64,000 nt of DNA from Glaciecola amylolytica (GTDB lineage Bacteria; Bacteroidota; Bacteroidia; Flavobacteriales_D; Crocinitomicaceae), in assembly GCA_003856375.1 (NCBI GenBank), contig CP034120.1:2108001-2172000 (forward strand), read 5' to 3'. The notes beneath the pieces are model-generated. The model was not told the origin of the DNA. It was given only the letters and a program-made list of their open reading frames with translations, and made no database searches. Position 1 is the first letter of the stretch; every line of letters begins with the position of its first letter. The position numbers were made by a program, and so were the translations under genes. This document shows positions 50,981 through 62,187 of the stretch, one piece after another.

Positions 50981-52471
50981 ATGGAAAAATTTGATCTGAT
51001 TGTTATTGGAGGAGGGCCTGCCGGCTACGCTGCTGCTATGCGAGGAATCGATTTCGGAAAACGTGTTTGTTTAATCGAGAAAGACCGTGTTGGCGGAGCT
51101 GGCGTGTATAACGGCGCTTTATCATCAAAAACACTTTGGGAAATTTCCCAGAAAATAGCATCCGTAAATGATACGATCAGCGGAAAAGGAAGAGAGAAAT
51201 TTCATCTTGCCTGGGACGATGTCATGGCAACCGTTGATGAAGCCGTTTTTGAACGTAAATTTCAATATTCCTGCCACCTCAAACTGCTTCAGACCGAAAC
51301 AATGAACAAGCTCCTCACTTACGAGAGAGGATCAGCAAGTTTTATATCTCCGCATGAATTGGAGATTACTCAAAACGGAGAAAAAACAGTTATTTCAGGA
51401 AGTAATATCATTATTGCCAGCGGAAGCAGACCACGAAAAATGCCCAATGTCAACGTGGACGAACAAACCGTATTAACCAGCGACGGAATCGAAAACCTGA
51501 CGGATTATCCTAAAAGTCTGGTAATTGTCGGAGCGGGTGTCATTGGTTGTGAATACGCTACAATCTTTTCAAATTTCGGAAAGACCAAAGTCTATCTGAT
51601 TGATCGCGCAGACCGGATTCTTCCTTTTGAAGACACGGATATTTCGAATATTGTAAGCGAAAACCTGGAAGAAAAAGGAGTTACGATTCACCACAACGCG
51701 CAATTGGAACGACTGGAAAACCTGGGAAATGAAGTCGAATATGAATTGAGTTATCCGGATGGATCCAGAGAAGTGATCCGTGTGGAGAAAGCACTCCTTT
51801 CTATTGGCCGCGTTCCGAATATTGAGACTTTAAGTTTGGAAAACGCAGGTGTTTTGATGTCGAAAAGAGGTCAGCACATCGGTGATGATGACACGGTGAC
51901 GAATGTTCCGCACATTTATGCAGTTGGCGATGTTTCGGGAAGAATTGCTTTGGTCAACATGGGCGAAATTGAAGCCCGGCACGCCGTTGAAAGAGCATTC
52001 GGGACGATTCGTGAACGACTGAGCTACGACAACGTTTGTACCATCATGTTCCTGCAACCGGAAGTTGCCGCTGTAGGAATCAATGAAATGCAGTGTATTG
52101 AAAAGAATATTCCGGTCAAAGTGGTCAAAATTGACTACTCGGTTATTGCGCGCGCCATTGCCATGCGAAAAACGGAAGGTTTCTTCAAAATTATCGTGAC
52201 CAACGACAGTGAAATGCACGTTCTCGGAATGCGTGCTGTGGGCGAACATGCCTCTACTGCTATTCAAACCATCGGATTAATCATGAAGCTCGGGTTGCCG
52301 ATTCACGTTATTGCAGAATTGGTTCATCCTCACCCATCGATTGCCGAAGGTATTCAGGAATGTGTCAGAATGTTATTGAATCGTTCCCTATTTAAATCCT
52401 CTGTTTTTAAGGATAAACTGGCGTGTTATTCCCTCGTTGACGGAGTAAAAACCCCGCTGGAACGATTATAA
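50981..52471 (+). CDS. Dihydrolipoamide-dehydrogenase-like flavoprotein lacking the redox cysteines
   Basis: This roughly 496-residue flavoprotein disulfide reductase fold protein starts MEKFDLIVIGGGPAGYAAAM with the FAD site. Where the family has GGTCLNxGCxPSK, this protein reads VGGAGVYNGALSSKTLW: both redox cysteines are gone. The NAD(P) site VIVGAGVIGCEYATIFSNFG, the second FAD motif NVPHIYAVGDVSGR and the C-terminal dimer segment HPHPSIAEGIQE (His-Glu kept) are intact. SthA transhydrogenases also lack one cysteine, so an NAD(P)H transhydrogenase-like or diaphorase role is possible; lipoamide turnover is not. The start is the ATG 50981, since a longer frame from 50807 would run antisense through the YkgJ gene. 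Confidence 0.88.
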   Translation: MEKFDLIVIGGGPAGYAAAMRGIDFGKRVCLIEKDRVGGAGVYNGALSSKTLWEISQKIASVNDTISGKGREKFHLAWDDVMATVDEAVFERKFQYSCHLKLLQTETMNKLLTYERGSASFISPHELEITQNGEKTVISGSNIIIASGSRPRKMPNVNVDEQTVLTSDGIENLTDYPKSLVIVGAGVIGCEYATIFSNFGKTKVYLIDRADRILPFEDTDISNIVSENLEEKGVTIHHNAQLERLENLGNEVEYELSYPDGSREVIRVEKALLSIGRVPNIETLSLENAGVLMSKRGQHIGDDDTVTNVPHIYAVGDVSGRIALVNMGEIEARHAVERAFGTIRERLSYDNVCTIMFLQPEVAAVGINEMQCIEKNIPVKVVKIDYSVIARAIAMRKTEGFFKIIVTNDSEMHVLGMRAVGEHASTAIQTIGLIMKLGLPIHVIAELVHPHPSIAEGIQECVRMLLNRSLFKSSVFKDKLACYSLVDGVKTPLERL

Positions 52472-52506
52472 AAACTGATTGTTTCTAAGACAAACGGAAT
52501 AAAAAA

Positions 52507-52552
52507 AGCCCGTTTAAACTTCCCTTCTTTTGTCAGAAAGCTTAAACAGGCT
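52507..52552 (-). terminator. Terminator-like hairpin after the LamG gene
   Basis: AGCC-GTTTAA and TTAAAC-GGCT arms (one mismatch) enclose a 20-odd-base loop; read on the minus strand it ends in GGGCTTTTTTTATT. It lies between convergent genes ending at 52471 and 52574. Confidence 0.65.
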
Positions 52553-52573
52553 CAATAAGGGTTAATTCCTTAA

Positions 52574-54187
52574 TTAGTTATGAATAATCTTGAATGTCTT
52601 TTCAGCAGTTTTGCTTCTTGCTTTTAACTGGTAAATTCCAGTTGCTCTATTTCGCATTTCAATGATGTTGGCAACTTCTGAAGTAACGATTTTTTGAAGC
52701 AGTTTACCCGCACTGTCATACAACTCAAGAATCAACTCTTCTCCGGAAGTATTTTCAATATTCAATTGATCACTAACCGGATTCGGGAACAATATCAGGT
52801 TCAATTGACTGAATTCACCCAACCCTAAATCTGAAACAGTATAGCAGTCAGAGCTTATAGCACAAATTGTTCCGTTCAGGTTAACAAAGTAATCTCCGTT
52901 ACTGGAAGGGCTAAACGATTGACTTGTGGCACCTGTTACCGGATTCATCGTACCACAATCTATCCATTGGTAAGAAACCCCTGTCTGATTTGCTGTCAAT
53001 GTTCCTCCTGAATAAGAAACCGTCGTATCCATTTGTTCTACGGTCAGATGAATAGTGATTGTACTGTCACAACCACCCATACTCATTATAGTAGCTGTGT
53101 ATGTCCCGGTCAAATTATAAACCGATCCATCCGGAGCAGTATAACTATTACATGCAGATTCAGCAATCGTATCGAACGATGTTACATTTACCGTAAGATT
53201 AATCGTAACAATACTGTCACAACCAACACTATTTGTCAAAGTGTCTGTGTAAATACCGGAGGAAGTCCAATTATAGTTTCCACTTGGACTGGTATACTGG
53301 TCGCAAACCACAGGTGAAATCGTATCATAACTTAAAGGAAGAATTGTCAGATTAATCGTCATGATACTATCACAACCGTTAGCATTGGGAATCGTATCCA
53401 TGTAGATTCCGGATGTGGTATAGGTTTCATCATTACTTGGAACCGTGTACGATCCACAAGTAGTAACACTAAAACTATTCGTTGTTCCAGCAATAAGCAA
53501 CGATTGAATTTCTGCCTGTGTCAACACGCGATCGTAAAGACGGAACTCATCCATGAATGAGCCGGAAGGAAGACAATTACTTGTTGCATATCCACCAACT
53601 TTGAACGGCCCTGTACCAGTGATAGCAACCATTGCCTGAGCCACAGTACTTGACAATACACCATTTACGTATGATCTGATCTCATTGTTTGGCATGTCAT
53701 AAACAAAAGTTGTCATTGAAGGTCCGGTAGAAGCTCCTCCATTCGCGTATACATCTGTAAAAGCACCTCGTAAGATCCAGTTTCCTGCACCGGCAACACC
53801 ACCTGTAAAAACACGGATTTGCCCGGCATTTATATCCCCCAGGATATAATAGGTTGTTGTCGTAGAAGGCACATTATTGGTCCAAAAAGACATCGTCCAT
53901 GAAGTTCCGGTAAGGTTCGTTTGCCAACCTGTATTTACATAGTTACTGTTACTACTTTGTCCATTTCCAATCAAAGCATTACCGCATTGTCCGGTTGGCC
54001 CTTGCGTTAATCCTCCTATTACATAAGCAGTATCTGTTCCACCTGGAGGATTGGATGCATAATTCGGAACGATGGTTCCACTTTCATTGAAGCGATAGTA
54101 AAGTAATTCCGGGATTGGGGCTTGTGCCCTGACAGAAACAGTGAATACTACTGTCAGTGACAATAGTAGAATCAATTTCAAATTCAT
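52574..54187 (-). CDS. Secreted LamG-like protein with T9SS type A sorting domain
   Basis: This 537-residue protein has a signal peptide (about 1-21, ending VRAQ). A concanavalin/LamG-type jellyroll follows (about 25-235; LLYYRFNESGTIVPNYA, MSFWTNNVPSTTTTYYILGD, GSFMDEFRLYDRVLTQAEIQ). Three repeats of about 44 residues come next (about 245-385), each with C-x-Y-T-x-P, YTTSGIYMDTI-like and GCDSIMTINLT motifs. After a further segment, the C-terminal sorting domain reads LILFPNPVSDQLNIENTSGEE to KTFKIIHN. The FPNP start and IYQLK/KTFKI end are typical of T9SS type A. It is probably surface-bound or released; the ligand is unknown. Confidence 0.9.
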   Translation of the reverse strand: MNLKLILLLSLTVVFTVSVRAQAPIPELLYYRFNESGTIVPNYASNPPGGTDTAYVIGGLTQGPTGQCGNALIGNGQSSNSNYVNTGWQTNLTGTSWTMSFWTNNVPSTTTTYYILGDINAGQIRVFTGGVAGAGNWILRGAFTDVYANGGASTGPSMTTFVYDMPNNEIRSYVNGVLSSTVAQAMVAITGTGPFKVGGYATSNCLPSGSFMDEFRLYDRVLTQAEIQSLLIAGTTNSFSVTTCGSYTVPSNDETYTTSGIYMDTIPNANGCDSIMTINLTILPLSYDTISPVVCDQYTSPSGNYNWTSSGIYTDTLTNSVGCDSIVTINLTVNVTSFDTIAESACNSYTAPDGSVYNLTGTYTATIMSMGGCDSTITIHLTVEQMDTTVSYSGGTLTANQTGVSYQWIDCGTMNPVTGATSQSFSPSSNGDYFVNLNGTICAISSDCYTVSDLGLGEFSQLNLILFPNPVSDQLNIENTSGEELILELYDSAGKLLQKIVTSEVANIIEMRNRATGIYQLKARSKTAEKTFKIIHN

Positions 54188-54326
54188 AATATAAGTTCAG
54201 TTTAGTGCCCGAAAATTAGGTAAAAAACTTGGTTTACAGCATATTAAACGAACTCATTTCAAGCCTCAAATCTATAAATCAGGGGGAAACCCTTTTAAAT
54301 TTAGTTGAAAATGATGAGGAAAGATT

Positions 54327-55205
54327 TTACTTCCCTTTCAACTCCATTGCCTTCAAGGTATTGATCATCAGCGATGCAATCGTCATGGGGCCTACTCCAC
54401 CCGGAACCGGAGTAATTGCTGAAGTTTTAGGAGCAACTTCTTTGAAGTCAACATCTCCTGCCAATCTCCATCCTCTTTCACGGCTAGGATCTTCGATACG
54501 CGTGGTTCCGACATCAATCACAACAGCGCCTTCTTTCACCATATCAGCAGTGATAAATCCGGGAATTCCAACTGCAGCTACCAAAATATCTGCATTCAGG
54601 CAAATGTCCTTAATGTTTTCAGATTTGGAGTGAGCCAGAGTTACCGTACAATTTCCGGGATTGGTATTCTTTCCTAAAAGCAAACTCAAAGGAGTTCCTA
54701 CGATATTACTTCGACCAACAACTACACAGTTTTTTCCGGCAGTTTCAATCTTATACCGGCGCATCAATTCCACAATTCCGGCCGGAGTTGCAGGAACGAA
54801 CCCGGGGATATTCAACATCATATTTCCGACATTGATCGGATGGAAACCATCTACATCTTTTTTGGGATCGATAGATAATGTTACTTTCATTTCATCGATA
54901 TGCGCAGGAAGCGGAAGCTGAACAATGTATCCGTCAATACTCTTGTCCTCATTCAAGGTTTGAATTTTCTTTAAGAGCGTATCTTCCGTAATCGAATCAT
55001 CATAACGGATTAAAGTACTTTCAAAGCCAATTTCTTCACACGCTTTCAGCTTATTATTGACATAAGTGATCGAACCACCATCTTTTCCAACCAAAATGGC
55101 TGCCAGGTGAGGAATTTTCTTTCCTGCAGCTTTGCGTTCTGCAACCTGAATAGCCAATTCTTTCTTGATGATCTCTGAAGCGTCCTTACCACTTAATATC
55201 TGCAT
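54327..55205 (-). CDS. folD: Bifunctional methylenetetrahydrofolate dehydrogenase/cyclohydrolase
   Basis: This 292-residue enzyme interconverts methylene-, methenyl- and formyl-tetrahydrofolate with NADP+. The signatures are [16 protein letters not shown] (catalytic Lys), [34 protein letters not shown] (NADP site) and [17 protein letters not shown] full promoter (TTG-N19-TATATTTG, 55251-55222) precedes the ATG, with the box ending 16 bases before it. It stands alone between the LamG gene and an unknown plus-strand gene. Confidence 0.96.
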   Translation of the reverse strand: MQILSGKDASEIIKKELAIQVAERKAAGKKIPHLAAILVGKDGGSITYVNNKLKACEEIGFESTLIRYDDSITEDTLLKKIQTLNEDKSIDGYIVQLPLPAHIDEMKVTLSIDPKKDVDGFHPINVGNMMLNIPGFVPATPAGIVELMRRYKIETAGKNCVVVGRSNIVGTPLSLLLGKNTNPGNCTVTLAHSKSENIKDICLNADILVAAVGIPGFITADMVKEGAVVIDVGTTRIEDPSRERGWRLAGDVDFKEVAPKTSAITPVPGGVGPMTIASLMINTLKAMELKGK

Positions 55206-55221
55206 GTCGTGATTTTTTGTG

Positions 55222-55251
55222 CAAATATACGGGGTTACATCGATTTAGCAA
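55222..55251 (-). promoter_or_regulatory. Promoter of folD
   Basis: On the minus strand TTG (55251-55249), 19 bases and TATATTTG (55229-55222): a complete Bacteroidota-type promoter. Confidence 0.7.
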
Positions 55252-55326
55252 TGATTAAAATGACACAGAAATGGATTCAGATTGTGAAATTTCATTTAAT
55301 GACACATCAATTACCTCCTAAATAAT

Positions 55327-55378
55327 CACACCAAAACCCAATTCAATCAATGAAAAGCAGGGTTTAATCAAAGGTGTG
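55327..55378 (+). other. Hairpin between divergent folD and an unknown gene
   Basis: CACACC (55327-55332) pairs with GGTGTG (55373-55378) and AAACCC (55334-55339) with GGGTTT (55360-55365), leaving a one-base and a seven-base side loop and a 20-base apical loop. It could form part of the leader of the gene at 55444 or be incidental. No promoter for that gene is apparent. Confidence 0.3.
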
Positions 55379-55443
55379 GTTCCACATCCAACCATTTAAA
55401 ATTGACTAGCGTCTTTATACTGAAAACGACTAAATAAAATGTC

Positions 55444-55830
55444 ATGGAAAACAGACTAATTAAGAACCGCTTTATTCAGACCTCTGCAATTCAGCAAATT
55501 AATGAGGCTACCATAGTTTTGAGACATTTTATTGAATTAAGTGCAAAATTGTTGCCCTTTTTCAATGAATTATCGAAAAAAAGTGCACTACTGCCACAAG
55601 AGGAAAGTGACCGGAACAAGATCATGGAGGTGTATCGCAATTACAGTTTTGATACCAGCACTTCTGAAATTTTGATGGAATCTGATATTCTGGAGATTAT
55701 TCGCGAAGCATTCAAATCAATCGAGAACAGAAAACCCGGGAAAGATTCCAATTCTGAAAAACTGATGAATCTATTCCAAAAGAAACACAGCCAATTGGTG
55801 AAAAACTGGCAGCAAACAGATATGAATTAA
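55444..55830 (+). CDS. Unknown helical protein
   Basis: This 128-residue soluble, mostly helical protein contains IVLRHFIELSAKLLPFFNELSKK, SDILEIIREAFKSIENR and a charged C-terminus (LMNLFQKKHSQLVKNWQQ). No motif or family is recognised. The ATG at 55444 follows an AT-rich stretch. It stands between divergent folD and a convergent unknown gene. Confidence 0.65.
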   Translation: MENRLIKNRFIQTSAIQQINEATIVLRHFIELSAKLLPFFNELSKKSALLPQEESDRNKIMEVYRNYSFDTSTSEILMESDILEIIREAFKSIENRKPGKDSNSEKLMNLFQKKHSQLVKNWQQTDMN

Positions 55831-55866
55831 AACATGTCGGGGCGATTTTTTCCCCCGACAGACTAT

Positions 55867-56733
55867 TTATCCATTTTCTTTCATCCACCCATAAATCCAG
55901 GTATTACTGAAATTCGAAGGATTAATCACCCTGTTTTCTTCAACCACAGGTGCCCCGTGCATAATCACAAAACGCCATTTTCCTTTCTCTGCCAAAACAG
56001 AATAAGCTACTGAATCCGGATACATTGCAATGATGTTCTTTTCAGACCTACGCTGCCAAGCCCCCTGATTAATTTCTTCCGGAGACCAGTGAAGGGCAAT
56101 TTTCTTTTTTGTCTGATGGAATTTCCCTGAAAATGTTGATTTTTCGGGAAAGAATTTCCCCAGCATTCCATGATCTCTTCCTAAAAAATAACGTTTGAGC
56201 AAAATGATTTTATTATTCACCAATCGAAGACGGTTCAAATTGTGAGATGCATTTTCGCAGCAGGGATATTGATGGTGATAAAGCAGAACTTCTTTTGTGT
56301 TCGGTTGAATTTTATACGCCATCACATGCCCCATTTCATTGTACACCGAAACCAAAACACCTTTAATGGTTGTGAAGATCTGCAATTGCTCCTTCTCTCT
56401 TTCGTCCGTATTGTAACCGTTAAAAATCAGCTCGGGAACCTGATCGTTATTCAAATCGATCAATTGGTACAATGGTCCGAATTGCTTGTAATAATTCACA
56501 AACAAAGCAGCAGGATCATAAGCTTTCGTTCCGATGTGATCCAGCATGTCATTATCAAACAGGAATTGCACCATCTTCACTTTCAAAGCCTCGTTCTGAA
56601 GTTGAATTTTCGTGAAATCTGTCTGCGGATTCGAAATAAACAACCGGGCATCTACTCTGGTCATTTCCACATACGCAAATCCCAATGACGAGCATCCCGC
56701 AAAAAACAAGGATAAGATCAATCTCAACTTCAT
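55867..56733 (-). CDS. Exported protein of unknown function
   Basis: This 288-residue protein has a signal peptide (MKLRLILSLFFAGCSSLGFA; the AGCSS could be read as a lipobox but signal peptidase I is equally possible). The central LIDLNNDQVPELIFNGYN resembles a single FG-GAP/VCBS-type calcium loop (D-x-N-x-D). WRFVIMHGAPVVEENRVINPS near the end suggests a beta-rich fold. No family is assigned. It lies downstream of the clpC terminator. Confidence 0.65.
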   Translation of the reverse strand: MKLRLILSLFFAGCSSLGFAYVEMTRVDARLFISNPQTDFTKIQLQNEALKVKMVQFLFDNDMLDHIGTKAYDPAALFVNYYKQFGPLYQLIDLNNDQVPELIFNGYNTDEREKEQLQIFTTIKGVLVSVYNEMGHVMAYKIQPNTKEVLLYHHQYPCCENASHNLNRLRLVNNKIILLKRYFLGRDHGMLGKFFPEKSTFSGKFHQTKKKIALHWSPEEINQGAWQRRSEKNIIAMYPDSVAYSVLAEKGKWRFVIMHGAPVVEENRVINPSNFSNTWIYGWMKENG

Positions 56734-56744
56734 ATCTCTAAGCT

Positions 56745-56790
56745 AAAAAAGGCTTCCGTCTCCCGATATCGGTATGACAGAAGCCTTTAT
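56745..56790 (-). terminator. Rho-independent terminator of clpC
   Basis: GGCTTC (56751-56756) pairs with GAAGCC (56780-56785) and an inner CCGATATCGG (63-72) forms a second stem. On the minus strand it ends in GAAGCCTTTTTTAG, 20-60 bases after the clpC stop. Confidence 0.85.
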
Positions 56791-56808
56791 TGTTTGTTAA
56801 TTTATATT

Positions 56809-59328
56809 CTATTTTTTCGCTGCCTTCGTTTTCCCTTTTTCAATGGAAATTTTCAAGCCGGTATTTGCATCATCGATATCTAAAACAATTGAATCTCCTT
56901 CATGCAGGTTTGCTTTGATAATTTCCTCTGCCAACGGATCTTCAATGTATTTCTGGATAGCTCTTTTCAACGGTCTTGCACCGAATTTTTCATCGTATCC
57001 TTTATCAACAATCAGATCTTTCGCTTTCTCTGTCATGGATGCATGATATCCCAAAGTTGCAATTCGATCAAACAATTTCACCAACTCCAGGTCAATGATT
57101 TTATGGATATTTTCTCTTGTCAATGAATGGAAGATGATCATATCGTCGATACGGTTCAGGAATTCAGGAGAGAATGCTTTTCTCAATGCATTCTGAATCA
57201 CTGTTTTCGTATTGTCATCGCGTTGTTCGCTCTGAGCTTTCGTACCAAAACCAACTCCGGTTCCGAAATCTGCCAGCTGACGAGCTCCGATATTCGAAGT
57301 CATAATCAAAATGGTGTTTTTGAAGTCAATTTTACGACCCAAACCATCTGTCATGTGTCCGTCATCCAAAACCTGTAACAACAAGTTGAATACATCCGGA
57401 TGCGCTTTCTCGATTTCATCCAGCAAAATGATGGAATAAGGCTTACGTCTTACTTTTTCAGTCAACTGACCACCTTCTTCATATCCAACGTATCCCGGAG
57501 GCGCTCCAACCAATCGTGAGATAGAGAATTTCTCCATGTATTCAGACATGTCGATGCGGATCAATGCGTCTTCCGTGTCAAACAAGTATTTCGCAAGCAC
57601 TTTTGCCAACTGCGTTTTTCCCACACCTGTTGGTCCTAAGAAGAAAAACGACCCGATCGGCTTGTTCGGATCTTTCAATCCGGCTCTGTTTCGTTGAATT
57701 GCTTTCACAACCTTTTCAACAGCTTCTTCCTGACCGATTACTTTTCCTTGTAATTCAACAGCCATCGTAGCCAGTTTCCCCATTTCGGTCTGAGCCACAC
57801 GTGTAACAGGAATTCCACACATCATTGAAACCACTTCAGCAACATGCTCTTCGGTAACAATTACGCGTTTTGCTTTCGAATCTTCTTCCCAACGCTTTTT
57901 AGCTTCTTCCAGGCGATCCTGCAACTTACGTTCCGAATCACGCAATTCTGCCGCTTTTTCGTATTGCTGAGACTTGATTACTTCATTCTTCTGATCCTTC
58001 AATGCTTCGATCTCCTGTTCGATATCCACGATTTCCTGAGGAACATGAATATTTGTCAGGTGGACGCGTGAACCAACTTCATCCAACGCATCAATTGCTT
58101 TATCCGGTAAATGTCTGTCCGTAATATAGCGCTCCGTCAATTTAACACAAGCTGCAATTGCTTCCGGAGTATAACTCACCATGTGGTGATCTTCGTAGCG
58201 CTCCTTAATGTTATTCAGGATCTGAATCGTTTCTTCAATGGTTGTAGGTTCGATCAATACTTTCTGGAAACGACGCTCCAAAGCTCCGTCTTTTTCAATG
58301 TATTGTCTGTACTCATCCAATGTAGTTGCTCCGATAGCCTGCATTTCTCCACGAGCCAAAGCAGGTTTGAACATATTGGATGCATCCAGCGAGCCACTTG
58401 CTCCACCAGCTCCGATAATGGTATGAATCTCATCAATAAACAAAATGATATCCGGATTCTTTTCGATTTCAGCCATTACAGCTTTCATACGCTCTTCAAA
58501 CTGACCGCGGTATTTTGTACCTGCAACCATAGAAGCCAAATCCAATGAAACGATTCGTTTATTAAACAAAACGCGGGAAACCTTACGCTGTACAATTCGA
58601 AGCGCCAAACCTTCTGCAATGGCACTTTTTCCAACTCCGGGTTCTCCGATCAAGATCGGATTGTTCTTTTTTCTGCGGGATAAAATCTGTGAAACCCGTT
58701 CAATTTCTTTTTCGCGTCCAACAATCGGATCTAATTTTCCGGCTTCCGCCATTTTAGTCAGATCACGGCCAAAATTGTCTAAAACAGGAGTTTTAGATTT
58801 CGGATCTGTTGATTTTCGTTGGCTCGCACCAAATGTTTGATCTTCATCATCAGAAGAAGACGACATTTCTGCTCTTGGTAATTTATTTTCGTCGACCATA
58901 TTTTCTAATTCCTCGTGAACTGTATTATAATTTACTCCATAGCGGTTTAAAACCCTGCAAACTACGGAATCTTCATCCTTTAGCATCGAAAGTAACAAAT
59001 GTTCGGTACCAATCATAGGACTCTTGAACAATTTCGCTTCCAAATAAGTTATTTTTAACAATCTTTCTGCTTGTTTTACCAAAGGAATATTGGCTCCAAG
59101 CGGAGAATTTGACTTGGAGGCCTCCAATAAAGGTTTCTCCAATTCCGTTTTTAATTTCTGCAAATCCAAATTGAATCCGGTAAGGATACGCACCGCATTT
59201 CCTTCACCTTCACGCAAGATGCCTAACAAGAAATGTTCTACCCCAATAAAATCATTCCCCAAACGCAAAGCCTCTTCTCTACTGAAGCTGAGCACGTCTT
59301 TTACCCGAGGTGAAAATTTCGCTTCCAT
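56809..59328 (-). CDS. clpC: ATP-dependent unfoldase ClpC
   Basis: This roughly 839-residue Hsp100 AAA+ unfoldase feeds proteins to ClpP. It has two Clp_N repeats (about 1-150; [20 protein letters not shown]), AAA1 with Walker [18 protein letters not shown] and Walker [13 protein letters not shown], and a UVR-type coiled middle segment (about 420-465; [15 protein letters not shown]-like). AAA2 carries [14 protein letters not shown] and [15 protein letters not shown], and a C-terminal D2-small domain follows. The ATG 59328 ([10 protein letters not shown]) is chosen over an upstream in-frame start (59355). A -7 box TATATTTG (59376-59369) lies upstream, shared in the gap with divergent gyrA. Confidence 0.96.
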   Translation of the reverse strand: MEAKFSPRVKDVLSFSREEALRLGNDFIGVEHFLLGILREGEGNAVRILTGFNLDLQKLKTELEKPLLEASKSNSPLGANIPLVKQAERLLKITYLEAKLFKSPMIGTEHLLLSMLKDEDSVVCRVLNRYGVNYNTVHEELENMVDENKLPRAEMSSSSDDEDQTFGASQRKSTDPKSKTPVLDNFGRDLTKMAEAGKLDPIVGREKEIERVSQILSRRKKNNPILIGEPGVGKSAIAEGLALRIVQRKVSRVLFNKRIVSLDLASMVAGTKYRGQFEERMKAVMAEIEKNPDIILFIDEIHTIIGAGGASGSLDASNMFKPALARGEMQAIGATTLDEYRQYIEKDGALERRFQKVLIEPTTIEETIQILNNIKERYEDHHMVSYTPEAIAACVKLTERYITDRHLPDKAIDALDEVGSRVHLTNIHVPQEIVDIEQEIEALKDQKNEVIKSQQYEKAAELRDSERKLQDRLEEAKKRWEEDSKAKRVIVTEEHVAEVVSMMCGIPVTRVAQTEMGKLATMAVELQGKVIGQEEAVEKVVKAIQRNRAGLKDPNKPIGSFFFLGPTGVGKTQLAKVLAKYLFDTEDALIRIDMSEYMEKFSISRLVGAPPGYVGYEEGGQLTEKVRRKPYSIILLDEIEKAHPDVFNLLLQVLDDGHMTDGLGRKIDFKNTILIMTSNIGARQLADFGTGVGFGTKAQSEQRDDNTKTVIQNALRKAFSPEFLNRIDDMIIFHSLTRENIHKIIDLELVKLFDRIATLGYHASMTEKAKDLIVDKGYDEKFGARPLKRAIQKYIEDPLAEEIIKANLHEGDSIVLDIDDANTGLKISIEKGKTKAAKK

Positions 59329-59368
59329 AACTCTTAATTTAAGATTTGAGTGCAACTAGCGCACCTTA

Positions 59369-59376
59369 CAAATATA
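59369..59376 (-). promoter_or_regulatory. -7 box of clpC
   Basis: TATATTTG on the minus strand matches TAnnTTTG, 40 bases before the ATG at 59328; no TTG at -33. Confidence 0.5.
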
Positions 59377-59536
59377 CAAACACATTAAATGTTAATAAGT
59401 ACCTCGAAATAGCATTTTTTCACCGCTTTTTGTTAGTAAAAATCCTTTTACCTTCTTTTTTGTAGCCATAAAAAAGCTAATTTCGAAACTTGCTTTTAGC
59501 ACACAAATTTCGTGCATAATTTAAAACTATGACAAG

Positions 59537-62104
59537 ATGGCAGATGGAGAAAAGATAATCCAGATTAACATCGAAGATGAAATGAAATCGGCGTACATCG
59601 ATTATTCGATGTCGGTGATCGTATCCCGTGCACTTCCTGATGTACGTGACGGGTTTAAACCGGTTCATCGCCGTGTATTATATGGTATGCAGGATTTGGG
59701 AGTTTATTCCAATCGACCGCATAAAAAGTCAGCTCGTATTGTTGGAGAAGTACTTGGTAAATATCACCCGCATGGTGACAGTTCCGTTTATGACACAATG
59801 GTTCGTATGGCACAGGCGTGGTCTTTGCGCTACCCTTTAGTGGACGGACAAGGTAACTTCGGTTCTGTGGATGGCGACAGCCCGGCAGCAATGCGTTATA
59901 CCGAGGCTCGTTTACGCAAGATTGCTGAAGAAATGTTGGATGATTTGGACAAAGAAACAGTTGATTTCGCGCCAAACTTTGATGACTCTTTAACAGAACC
60001 AACCGTATTACCATCTAAGATTCCAAACTTATTAATAAACGGATCAAGTGGTATTGCTGTTGGTATGGCAACCAATATGGCTCCTCACAATTTAGGTGAA
60101 GTTGTAGATGCCATTATTGCATACGTAGATAACAATGACCTGACAGACGAAGAGTTATTACATCATGTAAAAGCTCCGGATTTCCCTACGGGAGGTATTA
60201 TTTACGGAGTTGACGGAGCTCGTGAAGCTTTGTTGACAGGTCGTGGCCGCGTTGTTATTCGTGGAAAAGCGGAGATTGAAGAGTCAGGAGGAAGAGAACA
60301 AATCATTGTTACCGAGATTCCTTACCAGGTGAACAAAGCAGAAATGATCAAGAAAACTGCTGAACTGGTAAATGACAAAAAGATCGAAGGTATTTCTGAC
60401 ATCCGTGACGAATCTGACAGAAATGGTATGCGTATCGTCTTCGAATTGAGACGTGATGCGATTCCAAATGTCGTTTTAAACAAATTATATAAGTACACTG
60501 CGCTGCAAAGTTCATTCTCCATTAACAACATTTGTTTGGTTGATGGAAGACCTCGTCAATTGAACTTAAGAGAAATGATTACTGAATTTGTAAAGTTCAG
60601 ACATGAAGTTGTTATCCGCAGAACGAAATATGAATTGCGCAAAGCTGAAGAGCGTGCGCATATCCTGGAAGGTTTAATCATTGCTTCGGATAATATTGAT
60701 GAAGTAATTGCAATTATCCGTTCATCTAAAAGTCCGGAAGAAGCGCGTGAGCGTTTGATGGAGCGTTTCGCATTGTCTGACATTCAGTCACGTGCAATTG
60801 TAGAAATGCGTCTGCGTCAATTGACCGGACTGGAGCAGGATAAATTACGTGGAGAATACGCCGATTTGATGGCTTTCATTACAGATTTGAAAGATATTTT
60901 GGCTCGTGAAGAGCGCAGAATGCAGATTATCAAGGATGAATTGACAGATGTCCGCAATAAATATGGTGATGCCCGCCGTTCACGAATTGAGTACTCTGCT
61001 TCAGAAATGAAGATTGAAGATTTGATTCCGGATGAAGAAGTAGTCATTACGATTTCTCATGCAGGTTATATCAAACGTACGAATCTGGATGAATTCAAGG
61101 TTCAAAGCCGCGGTGGAATGGGATCGAAAGGTTCTACAACACGTGACAAAGATTTCCTTGAACACTTGTTCGTAGCAACAAACCACAACTACCTGTTAAT
61201 CTTCACAGAAAAAGGTCGTTGTTTCTGGATGCGTGTATTCGAGGTTCCGGAAGGAAACAAAACAGCAAAAGGAAGAGCTATTCAGAACTTGTTGAACATT
61301 GAGCAGGATGATAAGATCAAGGCTTATGTGAAAGTGAAGGATTTAACGGACAAAGAATACGTTGAAAACAACTTCATCGTGATGTGCACCAAACAAGGTA
61401 TCATTAAGAAAACATCTTTGGAAGCTTATTCCCGACCAAGAGCAAACGGTATCAATGCAATCACGATTCGTGAGAACGATGAATTGTTAGAAGCACGTTT
61501 GACAGACGGAACCAACGAAATGGTATTGGCTACCAAAGCCGGTAGAGCAATTCGTTTCAACGAGGAGAAAGTTCGCCCTATGGGAAGAAATGCTTCCGGT
61601 GTTCGTGCTGTAACACTTCAAAACGCTACGGATGAAGTAGTCGGAATGATTTGTGTGAAAGACAATGCCGAAACGATCATGGTTGTTTCTGAAAAAGGTT
61701 ACGGAAAACGTTCATTCCTGAATGATCCTGAAGATGGTGAGCCGGTTTACCGTATTACCAACCGTGGAGGAAAAGGTGTGAAAACGATTAATATTACTGA
61801 TAAAACAGGACCACTTCTTGCAATCAAAACAGTTGCAGACGAGGATGATTTAATGATTATCACCAAAGCCGGAGTAACTATTCGTATGCACATTGACGGA
61901 ATTCGTGTGATGGGAAGAGCAGCTCAGGGTGTTCGTTTGATCAACTTGAAAGGAACAGCAGCAATTGCAGCAGTAGCAAGAGTTCCACGTTCAGATGAAG
62001 AAGAAGAGTTTGAAGATGAAGACGGAACAATCGTTGTTGGACCAACAGATGAATCTGCAGATGAGTCTACAGAAGACACAACTGAAACTAATTCAGAGGA
62101 ATAA
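59537..62104 (+). CDS. gyrA: DNA gyrase subunit A
   Basis: This 855-residue type II topoisomerase subunit cuts and rejoins DNA. The quinolone-determining region reads [20 protein letters not shown], the catalytic Arg-Tyr lies in [10 protein letters not shown], and the C-terminal pinwheel starts with the GyrA box ([10 protein letters not shown]). The quinolone-site residues are Ser and Asp at the two positions linked to resistance, the sensitive type. The last 40 residues are strongly acidic ([24 protein letters not shown]). It is divergent from clpC and followed after 83 bases by a TPR gene. Confidence 0.97.
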   Translation: MADGEKIIQINIEDEMKSAYIDYSMSVIVSRALPDVRDGFKPVHRRVLYGMQDLGVYSNRPHKKSARIVGEVLGKYHPHGDSSVYDTMVRMAQAWSLRYPLVDGQGNFGSVDGDSPAAMRYTEARLRKIAEEMLDDLDKETVDFAPNFDDSLTEPTVLPSKIPNLLINGSSGIAVGMATNMAPHNLGEVVDAIIAYVDNNDLTDEELLHHVKAPDFPTGGIIYGVDGAREALLTGRGRVVIRGKAEIEESGGREQIIVTEIPYQVNKAEMIKKTAELVNDKKIEGISDIRDESDRNGMRIVFELRRDAIPNVVLNKLYKYTALQSSFSINNICLVDGRPRQLNLREMITEFVKFRHEVVIRRTKYELRKAEERAHILEGLIIASDNIDEVIAIIRSSKSPEEARERLMERFALSDIQSRAIVEMRLRQLTGLEQDKLRGEYADLMAFITDLKDILAREERRMQIIKDELTDVRNKYGDARRSRIEYSASEMKIEDLIPDEEVVITISHAGYIKRTNLDEFKVQSRGGMGSKGSTTRDKDFLEHLFVATNHNYLLIFTEKGRCFWMRVFEVPEGNKTAKGRAIQNLLNIEQDDKIKAYVKVKDLTDKEYVENNFIVMCTKQGIIKKTSLEAYSRPRANGINAITIRENDELLEARLTDGTNEMVLATKAGRAIRFNEEKVRPMGRNASGVRAVTLQNATDEVVGMICVKDNAETIMVVSEKGYGKRSFLNDPEDGEPVYRITNRGGKGVKTINITDKTGPLLAIKTVADEDDLMIITKAGVTIRMHIDGIRVMGRAAQGVRLINLKGTAAIAAVARVPRSDEEEEFEDEDGTIVVGPTDESADESTEDTTETNSEE

Positions 62105-62187
62105 TTTATGGAAAACGGTTTTTGTTTGCATCTAAAAGTCGAGATTGGCATAAAAGTTGGAAACAAAATCACAGCAAATAAACAATT

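Noticed and set aside
52574-54187. Possible CRISPR or DNA tandem repeat because of recurring segments
   Set aside because: The repeats are about 44 codons long, diverged at DNA level and in frame, so they are protein repeats.
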